DNA of 64,000 bases. It comes from Hominimerdicola alba (GTDB lineage: Bacteria; Bacillota; Clostridia; Oscillospirales; Ruminococcaceae). Under the pieces are notes generated by a model. That model saw only the letters and a program-made list of their open reading frames with translations, had not been told where the DNA came from and made no database searches. The position numbers and the translations under genes are program-made. The DNA lies in contig NZ_FOAT01000007.1 in NCBI RefSeq assembly GCF_900109655.1, forward strand, positions 62,001 to 126,000, given 5' to 3'. This document shows positions 17,267-25,906 of this stretch, in pieces. Every line of letters starts with the position of its first letter. Positions within the stretch are counted from its first letter, which is position 1.

Positions 17267-17372
17267 TTTATAGTAAACGACATTGAAATTGCTACTTTGC
17301 GAACTTCGCAAAAGCATAAATCGAACTTTTACTCGTTCTCAAAGTTCAATTTCTAATGTCGTTTACTATAAT
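17267..17372. mobile_element. MITE-like palindromic element
   Basis: A perfect 17-bp terminal inverted repeat, TTATAGTAAACGACATT (17268-17284) with its complement at 17355-17371, continues for another 7 bp past one bulged base (17285-17291 with 17347-17353). Inside are two further short palindromes, TTTGCGA/TCGCAAA and GAACTTT/AAAGTTC. It is about 104 bp, non-coding, and lies between the riboswitch terminator and the gene it controls. The layout fits a miniature inverted-repeat transposable element with TA-rich ends (IS630-like ends are possible); no second copy is visible in the window. Confidence 0.6.
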
Positions 17373-17446
17373 AAAAGGTGTAATAGTACCCGATGCGAGC
17401 GCAGATACATTTAGAAAAATCGGAAATATCGAACGGAGGAATTCAA

Positions 17447-19336
17447 ATGAAAAGAATGCTGGCGGGCATCATGGCTGTAACAATGACTTTTTCGGGAGCG
17501 ATCCTCCCCGCAGAACAGGTGTGGAAAGGTGCGGGGGTAATATGCGCATCTGCTGAGAACCTAACTTCGCCCAAGACCCTTACATCGGACGTAACTGTAT
17601 CGGGTTCGGTGCAGACAAACAGCGATATCATACTCAACGGACATACCCTTACTATCAACGGTGACCTGTACATGACTGCGGGTATGCTGGATGTCGGCAC
17701 AGGCAAGCTGATAGTCAAAGGCAGTCTGTACATAGGCAAGGACAATGCAAGTTCCAAAGCATATATAAGAATGCAGAGTTCCTCGGGATCCATAACTGTT
17801 TCAAAGGATCTTATCTGGAACGTTGATGCAAGTATGACGAACACGGTGGGCAGGAGCGGCTGGTATACCTACGACCTTATCACCGCAGGTACGATAAATG
17901 TTGGAGGCAATGTTTGTGATTGTATCTCTTCTGCTGATAATCACAATGCATTTGCTATGATGGGTACCTCTGTTCTGAATTTCAACGGCACAGGAAATCA
18001 GACCCTCAAATGTTCATATCAGGGAGAGATGGCTAAGATCACAGTTACAAATAACAGAACCATCGGTATGGAGGGCTATTTCTATTCTACTACACCACTC
18101 GCTTCAAATCTGAACATCGAGACCAAGAACGGTCTGAAGATCATCACAATGATGATAGGTGGAAAGACGGTGAATATCACCGGTGATGTGACCCAGTTTG
18201 AAAGGAATATCGAGCTGGGCGGAGGAACGCTGAATATTACAGGTAATTTCACTGCTCAGGGCGGCTCGACAAAGCTGGGCGGAGGAAAGCTGAATGTCAA
18301 CGGAGATTACAGGATAGCCAAAGTCAACAGCAATGGCACGCTTGGAACCGCTAGTGCAGGTCTTGATATGACCAACATAAAAGATGTCGTTACTGTCAGC
18401 GGAAATTTCATTGTAAAGACTTACTATAATACAACTACAAATAATGTCACAATGAGCGCGGGCAAAATGTATGTCGGCGGTGATTTTGACTGTTCTTCGC
18501 CCAATATAACAATAAGTTCTGGCAATACGGTATACATGAACGGAAAATCCCCCCAGACTGTCAAGCTTACGGACAAAAAGAAGATATATAACCTCGTACT
18601 GACTCAGGATATTTCGCAGTATAACTCTGATATCGCCAATTATGCTGTAAATCTTGTGACCAATCAGTCCAAGATAACTGCTGACTCAGTCACCCTCAGC
18701 ACGACCTCATATGTGTATGACGGCACTGCAAAACAGCCTGCAGTAACAGTAAAGATCGGTTCAAAAACTCTCACCAAGGGCACTGATTACACAGTTACAT
18801 ACTCTGCCAATACCGATGCAGGCACAGCTTCGGTCACTGTAAGGGGCATGGGTTCATACTCAGGTTCTGTTACCAAGAATTTCACCATAAACAAAAAGAA
18901 CATCAGCAGCCTGAGCAAGAAACTTTCGCAGACAAGCTACACCTACGATGGCACAGCAAAGAAACCAACAGTTACCATAAAAGACGGCACACGGACACTT
19001 TCTAGCGGCACTGACTACTCCATTTCGTACTCCAACAACACAAATGTCGGTACAGCTACTGTAAATATCACTGGTAAGGGGAACTATACAGGGACCGCTT
19101 CATTATCATTTAAGATCGTAAAACAAGGCGAAAGCACCATAGCCAAAGGCGATGTTAACGGTGACGGCACGATAAACACCACAGACCTCACAAAGGCAGC
19201 CGCACACGTAAAGGGCAAAAAAATTCTGTCAGCAGAAGAACAGAAACGTGCAGACGTTAATGGTGATGGCGTTGTAAATACCACTGATGTCACAAAGATC
19301 GCAGCGCATGTAAAGGGTAAAAAGATGCTGAAATAG
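17447..19336 (+). CDS. Secreted dockerin-bearing surface protein
   Basis: A 629-residue exported protein. Signal peptide (about 1-35); a long beta-helix-like region of short repeats alternating GxLNVNGDY and TxSGNF-type strands (about 45-415); two MBG/Ig-like repeats of about 75 residues, each with YDGTAKxP and GTDYxxxYSxNT; and a C-terminal type I dockerin with two calcium-binding repeats of DVNGDGxxNTTDxTK. It would be bound by a cohesin at the cell surface or in a cellulosome-like complex. No catalytic domain is recognised, so an adhesion or structural role is likely. GGAGG at 17435-17439 fixes the start at 17447. Expression is probably set by cyclic-di-GMP through the upstream riboswitch. 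Confidence 0.85.
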   Translation: MKRMLAGIMAVTMTFSGAILPAEQVWKGAGVICASAENLTSPKTLTSDVTVSGSVQTNSDIILNGHTLTINGDLYMTAGMLDVGTGKLIVKGSLYIGKDNASSKAYIRMQSSSGSITVSKDLIWNVDASMTNTVGRSGWYTYDLITAGTINVGGNVCDCISSADNHNAFAMMGTSVLNFNGTGNQTLKCSYQGEMAKITVTNNRTIGMEGYFYSTTPLASNLNIETKNGLKIITMMIGGKTVNITGDVTQFERNIELGGGTLNITGNFTAQGGSTKLGGGKLNVNGDYRIAKVNSNGTLGTASAGLDMTNIKDVVTVSGNFIVKTYYNTTTNNVTMSAGKMYVGGDFDCSSPNITISSGNTVYMNGKSPQTVKLTDKKKIYNLVLTQDISQYNSDIANYAVNLVTNQSKITADSVTLSTTSYVYDGTAKQPAVTVKIGSKTLTKGTDYTVTYSANTDAGTASVTVRGMGSYSGSVTKNFTINKKNISSLSKKLSQTSYTYDGTAKKPTVTIKDGTRTLSSGTDYSISYSNNTNVGTATVNITGKGNYTGTASLSFKIVKQGESTIAKGDVNGDGTINTTDLTKAAAHVKGKKILSAEEQKRADVNGDGVVNTTDVTKIAAHVKGKKMLK

Positions 19337-19398
19337 CGCTGAAGGCAGATCACAGCAGATCTGCACAGAGGCTGCAACACCCCCTAGCTAAAGCTTTT

Positions 19399-19430
19399 AG
19401 AACCCCCGGGCTAAGCCGGGGGTTCTTGAT
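19399..19430 (+). terminator. Terminator of the dockerin gene
   Basis: An 11-bp perfect GC-rich stem AGAACCCCCGG with CCGGGGGTTCT around a 6-nt loop, followed by TTGATT. Confidence 0.8.
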
Positions 19431-19438
19431 TACAATAA

Positions 19439-19480
19439 AAAGCCCTCAGAAACGCTTACAAAGCGTTCCCGAGGGCTTGT
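19439..19480 (+). terminator. Second hairpin after the dockerin gene
   Basis: AAGCCCTC (19440-19447) pairs with GAGGGCTT (19471-19478), enclosing an inner AACGCTT/AAGCGTT stem. It lies directly after the first terminator and may act as a back-up or as a terminator for the opposite direction; the remaining sequence to 19615 shows nothing else. Confidence 0.55.
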
Positions 19481-19615
19481 GATTAGTATTAAGTTCCAGT
19501 AGAGTATGTACCGATAATAGCGTATGCCATAATTCTGATACAGACTAGTGTGGAACGGAAACTTAATGCGCAAATAGGTTATAGTATAAATGATGCATTT
19601 ATGAGAAATGTTATT

Positions 19616-19927
19616 TTAAAATAATTTTTCTATCAAACCTATTAGTATTGGAGCTAAACACACAAATACATTAAATATAATGTAAATGGTAAATTCCTTA
19701 AAATTGGAGCTGAATACTTTTTTGAAAATCAGTTTTAAAATAAAAATTTCACCAATAAAACAAACTATCATGAGTATAGGGAAAACAATCACTCTAACTT
19801 TCTGATTAATATCAAATTTAGGGTCGTTAGGAGATGTTATATCAAAAATAATATAAATTACCCAACCTAATGCAACATAAATTACATTGAAAATTATCAA
19901 TGAAAATTTAAAAAGTTTCGATTTCAT
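19616..19927 (-). CDS. Small three-helix membrane protein, partner of the VWA protein
   Basis: A 103-residue protein with three hydrophobic helices (about 8-28, 42-66, 77-98). Function unknown. It resembles the 97-residue membrane protein at 13242-13535 (shared LGW, I-x-FD-x-T, D-x-KF and a closing IYxxF/V-x-x-x-x-P pattern). The ATG at 19927 starts 1 nt after the TAA of the large VWA protein gene, so translation is probably coupled; an in-frame TTG at 19939 is the alternative. It may anchor, export or protect against its large secreted partner. Confidence 0.7.
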   Translation of the reverse strand: MKSKLFKFSLIIFNVIYVALGWVIYIIFDITSPNDPKFDINQKVRVIVFPILMIVCFIGEIFILKLIFKKVFSSNFKEFTIYIIFNVFVCLAPILIGLIEKLF

Positions 19928-19928
19928 T

Positions 19929-22900
19929 TTACCAATCAACTACTTCTTTATTGATATAGTTTTTCCACTCGTCGTCATGGAATGATATTTTAAAATCTCC
20001 ATCACGTTTTTTAATTGCTTTTTTCAAAGCAGCCGGTGTTGGTGTAGATGTCCATATTCTGTAATCCAGGTCATCGTCAAATGCTGTATTCCAAGATTTT
20101 CCGGCTATTTCCGCACAGTTATTACCTACGAAATTATAATGATCAACGGTGTTCTCATATTCAAGCATTGTTTCTAGCTGATCTGATGTAATATCATGAG
20201 TTAGCGCAGCATTGTTACCATAACTTCTAACATAGGCTCCGTCCTCTGTTCCATCTTCTGAACTATAGAGCAGCCTTAATTCCATATTGAAGTGAATGCC
20301 ATTTCCTTCTCCAGTTGATGAACCACTTCCGCTTGAACTGCTACCGCTTGAACTGCTACCGCTTGAACTGCTACCGCTTGAACTGCTGCCGCTTGAACCA
20401 CTTGAACCGCTACCACTTGAACCACTTATGTCCGCCCAGCCGTCATCACCAGATGAGTAATTACCTATTGAGACAATTCTGTTTGGAGAAATTTTATAAT
20501 CGCCTACTGGTGTTTCGTTCCAGTTATTTTTTATTGTTCCATCCCCGTCTTCGGTGAATTTAAATCCTCTTGCAAAGCCTGAAAAATCTAAAGTATCATT
20601 GATAAAGCTTTCGTAAAGAAGAAATGCATGACCATCCCAGAACTTTGCTTGAGATGAATTATCTGAAACAATTGTTAAGGTTCCAACTACACCATCTGCT
20701 AATCCTTTATGACGAGGATCACCATCATATACTTTGCTTGTACCATTGGGACTTGTATATGAATAACCATTAGTTTCGTCGTAATCATCTATACCATCAT
20801 TATCGGTATCGACCTTTGTAGGATCGCTGTAATAATCATATACAGGTATCTTAACATCGACGATATCAATATTATAAAGTTTTTTGATATAATCGTTTAT
20901 TGTGTAATAACTTGTCGGAGTTACGCTCTTCAGCTCTTTTCTGTCAAGCAGAGAGTCTCCGTCCGAATCAGCAGTTCCGGTAGCGGAAGGCTTCTCATCC
21001 AGCTTAACAATCTTGGGGATAAAGCCCTTAAGAGCTATCCAATATCCGCTGTTTGTTTCTTCATTGATTTTGTCAGAGATCTTAAGTAATTCATTCTTAA
21101 AGTTACCGTTTATGTTTGCGATGATACCATCAGTAGTCTCATAAAGCTCCCTATATGTTTCCTTATATCTGGTATCAGTAACTACTGAGGTGCTTATATT
21201 GTCTTTTTTGAGGGATGAAGCTAATTCACTCATGGATTTAATGCCGTAGTTATTATCCACTTTATAATTAGCATCGGTTACAAGAATGATAAACTTCTGT
21301 GCAGAATTTCTCATATCCAACTGATGAGCTACCTCTAGACCATCGATTGCTGTTTCGGGCCAATCTCCGCCATCACCTAATTTCAGAGCCGAGATTGCGT
21401 TCTTGAATTTATCAGCGTCCATAAACCAGTTGGAAGTGCCATTTTTCTTTACCTGTGTTGAATCCACACCGTCATGGGTAATATCCTCATATTTAACGAG
21501 TGCGAAATTGGGCTTGATACCTGCTTTTTCAATGTCATCAACAAAAGACTGAAGGTTACTTTTTACATTATTGATATAACTGCCCATCGATCCTGTAGTA
21601 TCGATTACAAATACGATATCTACCTGACCCTTGATCTTTATATCAGCAATGGCGGTAGTTGAAGCAGCTACAAGGACTGCTGATGCTATTGTTGCAGGTG
21701 CTTTTGCCATCAGCATTCTGGTAGAATCTTCCGGCTCAACTACATAGTCATTCATATCGATTCCCAATGAATTGATCCAATCAACAACATCAAGAACAAA
21801 ATAGTAGCCCTTTGCTGTTATGTCCGCACTAAGAGTACGGCTTTCAGCATCAAATGTTGTATCCAGCGGAATTGTATCTTCACCATCATTGTAGCAAATT
21901 ACAAGACCATTGGATTTTTCGCCGAAAAGCTCGTATTCCTTTATGCTATAAGCATCACTTAATGTAAAGGTTAGTTTACCAGCTGAAATATCTGACTTTG
22001 ATATTTCGATCACCTTGCCTACATATGAACGTTCTTCACCCTGAAGATCTCCTTTATATTCAGAAATCTTAATGTTGCTGTTAACGTTTCCTTTTGCAGT
22101 TACTTCATTAAGTGTAGGAACAGCTAAATTATCCTTAAAGAGCTTAGGATCATATCGATCTTCATTAACAGTCTGCTTTACATACTCATCGCCATCAGAT
22201 ACTCCGTTTTTATCTGTATCATATTCTAACGGATCAAAACCAAGAGCTTCTTCATCACCGTCAAAAATAGAATCTCCGTCAGTATCAGGATTCAGCGGAT
22301 CGGTACCATAAGCGACCTCATCGCCATCGCTGAAATGATCCTTGTCGCTGTCAGCCTTAAGGGGATCAGTACCGAGAACGATCTCATCGATATTGCTCAG
22401 GCCATCAGAGTCAACATCTGTTTCAGCATCAGATATTCCTGCCTGTACAGAGTCCCATACTAAAGGATCAGTATTGGTGATATATAACTCCTGATAGTCA
22501 GTTAATCCATCTTCATCAGTATCCGGCTCATTGACATCTGTTGAATACATGATTTCATAAACGTCAGAAAGTCCATCTTCATCGCTATCAAGGAAAGATA
22601 CTTCATAACCGTCTTCGGTTTTAGTTACTACGAATGGGATCGACTCAACTTTTTGACCGAGCTCAGTAACAAGTGAGATCTTGAAATATCTCTTCTCAAA
22701 ATCCTCAGTAATCAGATACTGATATGATGTATCATCTGATACAGTAGCAATTGAAGAGTAATTCTTGTTATCATCAGAGCAAAGGACTTTATAGCTGCAG
22801 CTGTCGGTATAGTCGGTGAACCATTCAATGTCGATAGCATTTGCGTCATCGTTATAATCGCCCATTGCATAGAGTTCAATATCAAGATCATCATCAACAT

Positions 22901-23600
22901 CGGATTCGATACCAACCAGAGCTGCGGTTTCTCTGCTGTAATTTGCATTGACATTGATGCTGTCGATAGTAATGGTCTGTCCTATAATAACGACATTGTT
23001 GAGATTAAGATTATCAGAATCAATAACAATATCACCATACGGAGCATAAATCAGACCGGTAAAGCTTACATTACTTGTATTAATGTAGATATCACCCATC
23101 TCGGAGCAGATAATAGCATTATTGGCGTTTTTAACTTCTCCGTTGATCGTAATATCATCAACAGCCTTAATACCGGAATTCAGATTGATATTTCCTGTAA
23201 GTTCAATTGTTCCGTCAACATCGATCGGATCATTGATGTTGATGTTAATGTCCTCCAGAACAAAATCCTCGGTATAAGTATCAACATCGTCGCTGCTGAA
23301 ATAAGTGTTATTCAGTTTTTTGAGAATATATATCATACTCTCATCAGCGTGTTCTGTTTTTGTACCGTTTATGTTCATGTTTCCGCTTGTAACGATAGTA
23401 CCGTTAGTTGCAATATTACCATTAACACAGAAATTTCCTGCGTTTACAGTAATTGCACCATCGGCATTTGAAGCGGCGAACATTGCATAAGGATACAGTT
23501 CTGCGGTTTCTTCGGCATGAGCTGAAACGACTGGCATTGCGCTTACCGTCATCGCTACACTCAGCACACCCGAAAGCAAACGATTAAAAATTGGCTTCAT
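19929..23600 (-). CDS. Secreted VWA/TSP3 protein with C-terminal papain-like domain
   Basis: A 1223-residue exported protein. In order: signal peptide (1-28), N-terminal beta-helical domain with TGLIYAPYGDIVI (about 40-225), FN3-like segment (260-330), thrombospondin type 3/EF-hand-like calcium repeats (338-475), a beta domain (510-610), a VWA domain with MIDAS DTTGSMGS (about 660-850), further calcium repeats, and a C-terminal domain. The last domain has GHAFLLY and, after a Ser/Gly linker, FVGNNCAEIAGKSW, a His-then-Cys order like permuted papain-like (NlpC/P60-type) enzymes. Start 23600 is set by AAGGAGGGCAAAT; the upstream ATG lacks one. A small membrane protein gene follows 1 nt after the stop. 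Paralogous to 29094-32654. Confidence 0.82.
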   Translation of the reverse strand: MKPIFNRLLSGVLSVAMTVSAMPVVSAHAEETAELYPYAMFAASNADGAITVNAGNFCVNGNIATNGTIVTSGNMNINGTKTEHADESMIYILKKLNNTYFSSDDVDTYTEDFVLEDINININDPIDVDGTIELTGNINLNSGIKAVDDITINGEVKNANNAIICSEMGDIYINTSNVSFTGLIYAPYGDIVIDSDNLNLNNVVIIGQTITIDSINVNANYSRETAALVGIESDVDDDLDIELYAMGDYNDDANAIDIEWFTDYTDSCSYKVLCSDDNKNYSSIATVSDDTSYQYLITEDFEKRYFKISLVTELGQKVESIPFVVTKTEDGYEVSFLDSDEDGLSDVYEIMYSTDVNEPDTDEDGLTDYQELYITNTDPLVWDSVQAGISDAETDVDSDGLSNIDEIVLGTDPLKADSDKDHFSDGDEVAYGTDPLNPDTDGDSIFDGDEEALGFDPLEYDTDKNGVSDGDEYVKQTVNEDRYDPKLFKDNLAVPTLNEVTAKGNVNSNIKISEYKGDLQGEERSYVGKVIEISKSDISAGKLTFTLSDAYSIKEYELFGEKSNGLVICYNDGEDTIPLDTTFDAESRTLSADITAKGYYFVLDVVDWINSLGIDMNDYVVEPEDSTRMLMAKAPATIASAVLVAASTTAIADIKIKGQVDIVFVIDTTGSMGSYINNVKSNLQSFVDDIEKAGIKPNFALVKYEDITHDGVDSTQVKKNGTSNWFMDADKFKNAISALKLGDGGDWPETAIDGLEVAHQLDMRNSAQKFIILVTDANYKVDNNYGIKSMSELASSLKKDNISTSVVTDTRYKETYRELYETTDGIIANINGNFKNELLKISDKINEETNSGYWIALKGFIPKIVKLDEKPSATGTADSDGDSLLDRKELKSVTPTSYYTINDYIKKLYNIDIVDVKIPVYDYYSDPTKVDTDNDGIDDYDETNGYSYTSPNGTSKVYDGDPRHKGLADGVVGTLTIVSDNSSQAKFWDGHAFLLYESFINDTLDFSGFARGFKFTEDGDGTIKNNWNETPVGDYKISPNRIVSIGNYSSGDDGWADISGSSGSGSSGSSGSSSSGSSSSGSSSSGSSSSGSGSSTGEGNGIHFNMELRLLYSSEDGTEDGAYVRSYGNNAALTHDITSDQLETMLEYENTVDHYNFVGNNCAEIAGKSWNTAFDDDLDYRIWTSTPTPAALKKAIKKRDGDFKISFHDDEWKNYINKEVVDW
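20331..20400 (-). repeat. 15-bp tandem repeat coding the Ser/Gly linker
   Basis: Four units of GCTTGAACTGCTACC (plus strand; the fourth has CTGCC) run from 20331 to 20390 and degenerate on both sides. They encode repeated SGSSS in the linker inside the C-terminal domain of the VWA protein. The 15-bp unit keeps frame if units are gained or lost. Confidence 0.85.
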
Positions 23601-23668
23601 ATTTGCCCTCCTTAAAAATGTTAACGTCAATTTATATTGTTAAAATGATATAAATCAAACGCTAATAT

Positions 23669-23697
23669 AGTATAGCCGAAAGATAAAAATTTGTCAA
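23669..23697 (-). promoter_or_regulatory. Promoter of the VWA/papain-like protein gene
   Basis: Minus-strand TTGACA (23692-23697) and TATACT (23669-23674) with a 17-bp spacer; start near 23662, about 60 nt before the ATG. Confidence 0.8.
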
Positions 23698-23967
23698 TTG
23701 GAGAATTGGCTAATTTTATCAATTGTCAACAAATTAAAGGTCAGTTAATTTTAACAAATATATAATTCGATTTGATTTTATGTTCTTACATTATAATTTT
23801 CCCGGATTTCTTTTTATTATTGCTGTCTTAAATCACAAGGTGAATCAATCATGTGAGAATAAAACTTCCTAAAAGAACAAACTAAACGCAAATAAAACCT
23901 AAATATGTTGCAATAATCTTGACCCAAAGGCATAAAAAAATCGGTTCTCTTTTTATTTTTGCTATAA

Positions 23968-24090
23968 AAAACAGCCTTCTGTACGCTAATCCCGTTTCTT
24001 GAAAAGTTAAACAGCCGGGAGTTGTTTGTACTGAAAAACATCATCTGCGATGCAGGATATGAAAATGTGGTGATTTTTATACAAAAGTTA
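23968..24090 (+). pseudogene. Possible IS1182-type transposase remnant
   Basis: After an in-frame stop, plus-strand codons read KTAFCTLIPFLEKL and then NIICDAGYENVV, close to the TLIPFLxK and DAGYESEENY segments around the second catalytic Asp of IS1182-family transposases. The remaining parts of the gene are missing and flanking frames are closed, so it is a short relic. The rest of 23700-24200 is AT-rich with nothing else recognised. Confidence 0.4.
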
Positions 24091-24091
24091 A

Positions 24092-24121
24092 GAGGCTGCT
24101 GCGGGTGCAACAGCCTCATTT
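24092..24121 (+). terminator. Orphan terminator hairpin
   Basis: GAGGCTG (24092-24098) pairs with CAGCCTC (24111-24117), extended by TGC/GCA inside, followed by ATTTATT. It follows the transposase-like relic, so it may be what is left of that element's 3' end. Confidence 0.55.
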
Positions 24122-24206
24122 ATTCGTAAGTGCCAATCGTTTCCGCCCCATAAATATCCAATCAAAAGTCGGTCATCAAGTGATGATACACATATCTATC
24201 CGTCAG

Positions 24207-24235
24207 TTGACGGTGGTGGTGAAGTATTGTATAAT
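24207..24235 (+). promoter_or_regulatory. Promoter of the rhodanese lipoprotein gene
   Basis: TTGACG (24207-24212) and TATAAT (24230-24235) with a 17-bp spacer; start near 24242, 27 nt before the ATG at 24269. Confidence 0.78.
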
Positions 24236-24268
24236 TATCCGTATAATGAAGAAAGGAGATCCTGTAGA

Positions 24269-24736
24269 ATGAAACGACTGATATTCATTTTCTGTGTAAT
24301 TATTCTGCTTACAGGCTGCGGAAATAACGTGCAAACGTCCGAAAATGAAACCGCTTCTGATGAAAAAACAACTGTCGTCGAGAGTTCATCTAACACGGTA
24401 TCTTCCGAAAATGACAGCAAAGCTCAAGGATATACTCAGATATCTCAGGAGGAAGCAAAAAAGATGATGGAAGCGAATGATTCGCACATTATTGTTGATG
24501 TGAGAAGACAGGACGAATACGATGAGGGGCATATCCCAAATGCGATATGTATTCCGAATGAGAACATAACGGATACTCAGCCTGCCGAACTTTCCGATCT
24601 TGATCAGGTGATACTTGTGTACTGCCGTAGCGGAAGAAGAAGCAAGGAAGCATCGCAGAAGCTTTTTGATATGGGTTATACTCATGTGTATGAGTTTGGC
24701 GGCATAATAGACTGGACAGGCGATGTAGCAAAATAA
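24269..24736 (+). CDS. Rhodanese-domain lipoprotein
   Basis: A 155-residue exported lipoprotein: lipobox LTGC with Cys at 17, a Ser/Thr/Glu-rich linker (18-52), and a single rhodanese domain (about 55-152) with VDVRRQDEYDEGHIPNA and the active-site loop YCRSGRRS, catalytic Cys at 119. It would handle sulfane sulfur or thiol transfer outside the membrane. AAAGGAGA precedes the ATG at 24269; an in-frame ATG at 24227 lies inside the promoter and is rejected. It stands alone on the plus strand inside an otherwise minus-strand surface-protein island. Confidence 0.88.
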   Translation: MKRLIFIFCVIILLTGCGNNVQTSENETASDEKTTVVESSSNTVSSENDSKAQGYTQISQEEAKKMMEANDSHIIVDVRRQDEYDEGHIPNAICIPNENITDTQPAELSDLDQVILVYCRSGRRSKEASQKLFDMGYTHVYEFGGIIDWTGDVAK

Positions 24737-24939
24737 TTACCCGCTGTTTCAGAGCTTTCGGCGGTTGAATTTGCAAGAGTATGGATAATTGAATCAAACA
24801 CCGAACTGGCTTCACAATTCAAGCGGAGTCAGTTTTGTTTTAGTTTGAATGCGCTGATGATTGTAAAAGAAGATGTTATCATCAATGAGCTGCTTTGCTT
24901 CAGAAAATGTCTTTATCTTCGTTCTGTAAATGCATTCAG

Positions 24940-24968
24940 TTTGACATTTTCTTCCTGGAGTGCTATAA
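24940..24968 (+). promoter_or_regulatory. Promoter of the CPBP protease gene
   Basis: Consensus TTGACA (24940-24945) and TATAAT (24963-24968) with a 17-bp spacer, 62 bp before the ATG at 25030. Confidence 0.85.
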
Positions 24969-25029
24969 TTCTGATATAGTGGAGGCTCAGAGCCTTATTT
25001 TTACAAATAGAAATTCGGAGGAACAACAA

Positions 25030-25701
25030 ATGAAACAAAGCAAGAATATAAGGATCATAGCCCTTATCTATTTTCTGTTATTATATGCCATGTGGGCGTG
25101 TCTTGAATGTATTATCGTGCCAAAACTGAATTTACAGACACTTCCGGTTTCCTTTGATGTGATCAAGGAGATCGGCAGTAAAATGCTTTTATGGTTTATC
25201 CCGTCACTTTTTCTGATCCTGCGGCACAGCGATTCAATGTTTATCCCCAAAAACGAAATCTTAGGAGATACGAAAGAAACGGACACTTACATTCCGATGT
25301 GCTTCTTTATACTACTCTTTACGGCGTGGTTTCTGATACCAAACTATTTAAAGTACGGAACGATCAGGTTCAGTCCATCATTTCATGCCATAGATATCCT
25401 GATTTACATTTCCGTTGGCATCACAGAAGAAATGTTCTTCCGCGGATTTCTTTTGAATACAGCTTTGAAAGACCGCAATCAATGGATCGTGTTTTTGGGA
25501 AATGCAGTGATGTTTCTCATGATACATTTCCCGATCTGGTTCCGTAAGGGCTTATTCACAACATATATGACAAATTTTGCATTTTTACAGCTGATCGGAC
25601 TGAGCCTGATCTTCAGCTGGACTTTTGTAAAGAGCCGCAGTATCATCGTACCGATCATTCTGCACGCATACTGGGATCTGTTATGCACTGCGATAGAATA
25701 A
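25030..25701 (+). CDS. CPBP family intramembrane metalloprotease
   Basis: A 223-residue integral membrane protein with about six hydrophobic helices and the CPBP (CAAX/Abi) motifs: EEMFFRG (Glu 133, Glu 134, Arg 138), MIHFPIWF (His 166) and a late HAYWD (His about 214). These residues form the glutamyl/zinc active site of Rce1-like proteases. In Firmicutes, members process prenylated or peptide substrates or confer self-immunity to bacteriocins. GGAGGAACAACAA precedes the ATG; upstream in-frame ATGs lie before the promoter and are rejected. Substrate unknown. Confidence 0.88.
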   Translation: MKQSKNIRIIALIYFLLLYAMWACLECIIVPKLNLQTLPVSFDVIKEIGSKMLLWFIPSLFLILRHSDSMFIPKNEILGDTKETDTYIPMCFFILLFTAWFLIPNYLKYGTIRFSPSFHAIDILIYISVGITEEMFFRGFLLNTALKDRNQWIVFLGNAVMFLMIHFPIWFRKGLFTTYMTNFAFLQLIGLSLIFSWTFVKSRSIIVPIILHAYWDLLCTAIE

Positions 25702-25766
25702 AAACGAGATCAAAGCCCGGAATCCTTCAGAATATCCACTCAGGCAAATCAAATGACGAAAACATG

Positions 25767-25810
25767 AAAGCACATTCTATCGCTTTTATTCGATAGAATG
25801 TGCTTTTCAT
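25767..25810. terminator. Bidirectional terminator
   Basis: A 16-bp perfect stem, AAAGCACATTCTATCG (25767-25782) with its complement (25791-25806), flanked by T-rich sequence on one side and A-rich on the other. It separates the plus-strand CPBP gene from the convergent minus-strand gene ending at 25907. Confidence 0.88.
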
Positions 25811-25906
25811 TATGGTATGATGGTTTCCTAGAATTTTCTTTAACGCTATACGTCTAGCGCAAGTAGTCAGGTAATAATTTTATGTTTGCCGACAGATCAA
25901 ATGCTA

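Noticed and set aside
22160-22560. Repetitive sequence resembling a spaced repeat array
   Set aside because: The periodicity encodes thrombospondin type 3 calcium repeats in the VWA protein; repeat units diverge at the DNA level and no CRISPR array or cas gene is present.
24737-24979. In-frame open stretch after the rhodanese stop codon
   Set aside because: About 80 codons stay open in the same frame but without start codon, ribosome binding site or motif, and the stretch runs into the CPBP promoter; taken as chance.
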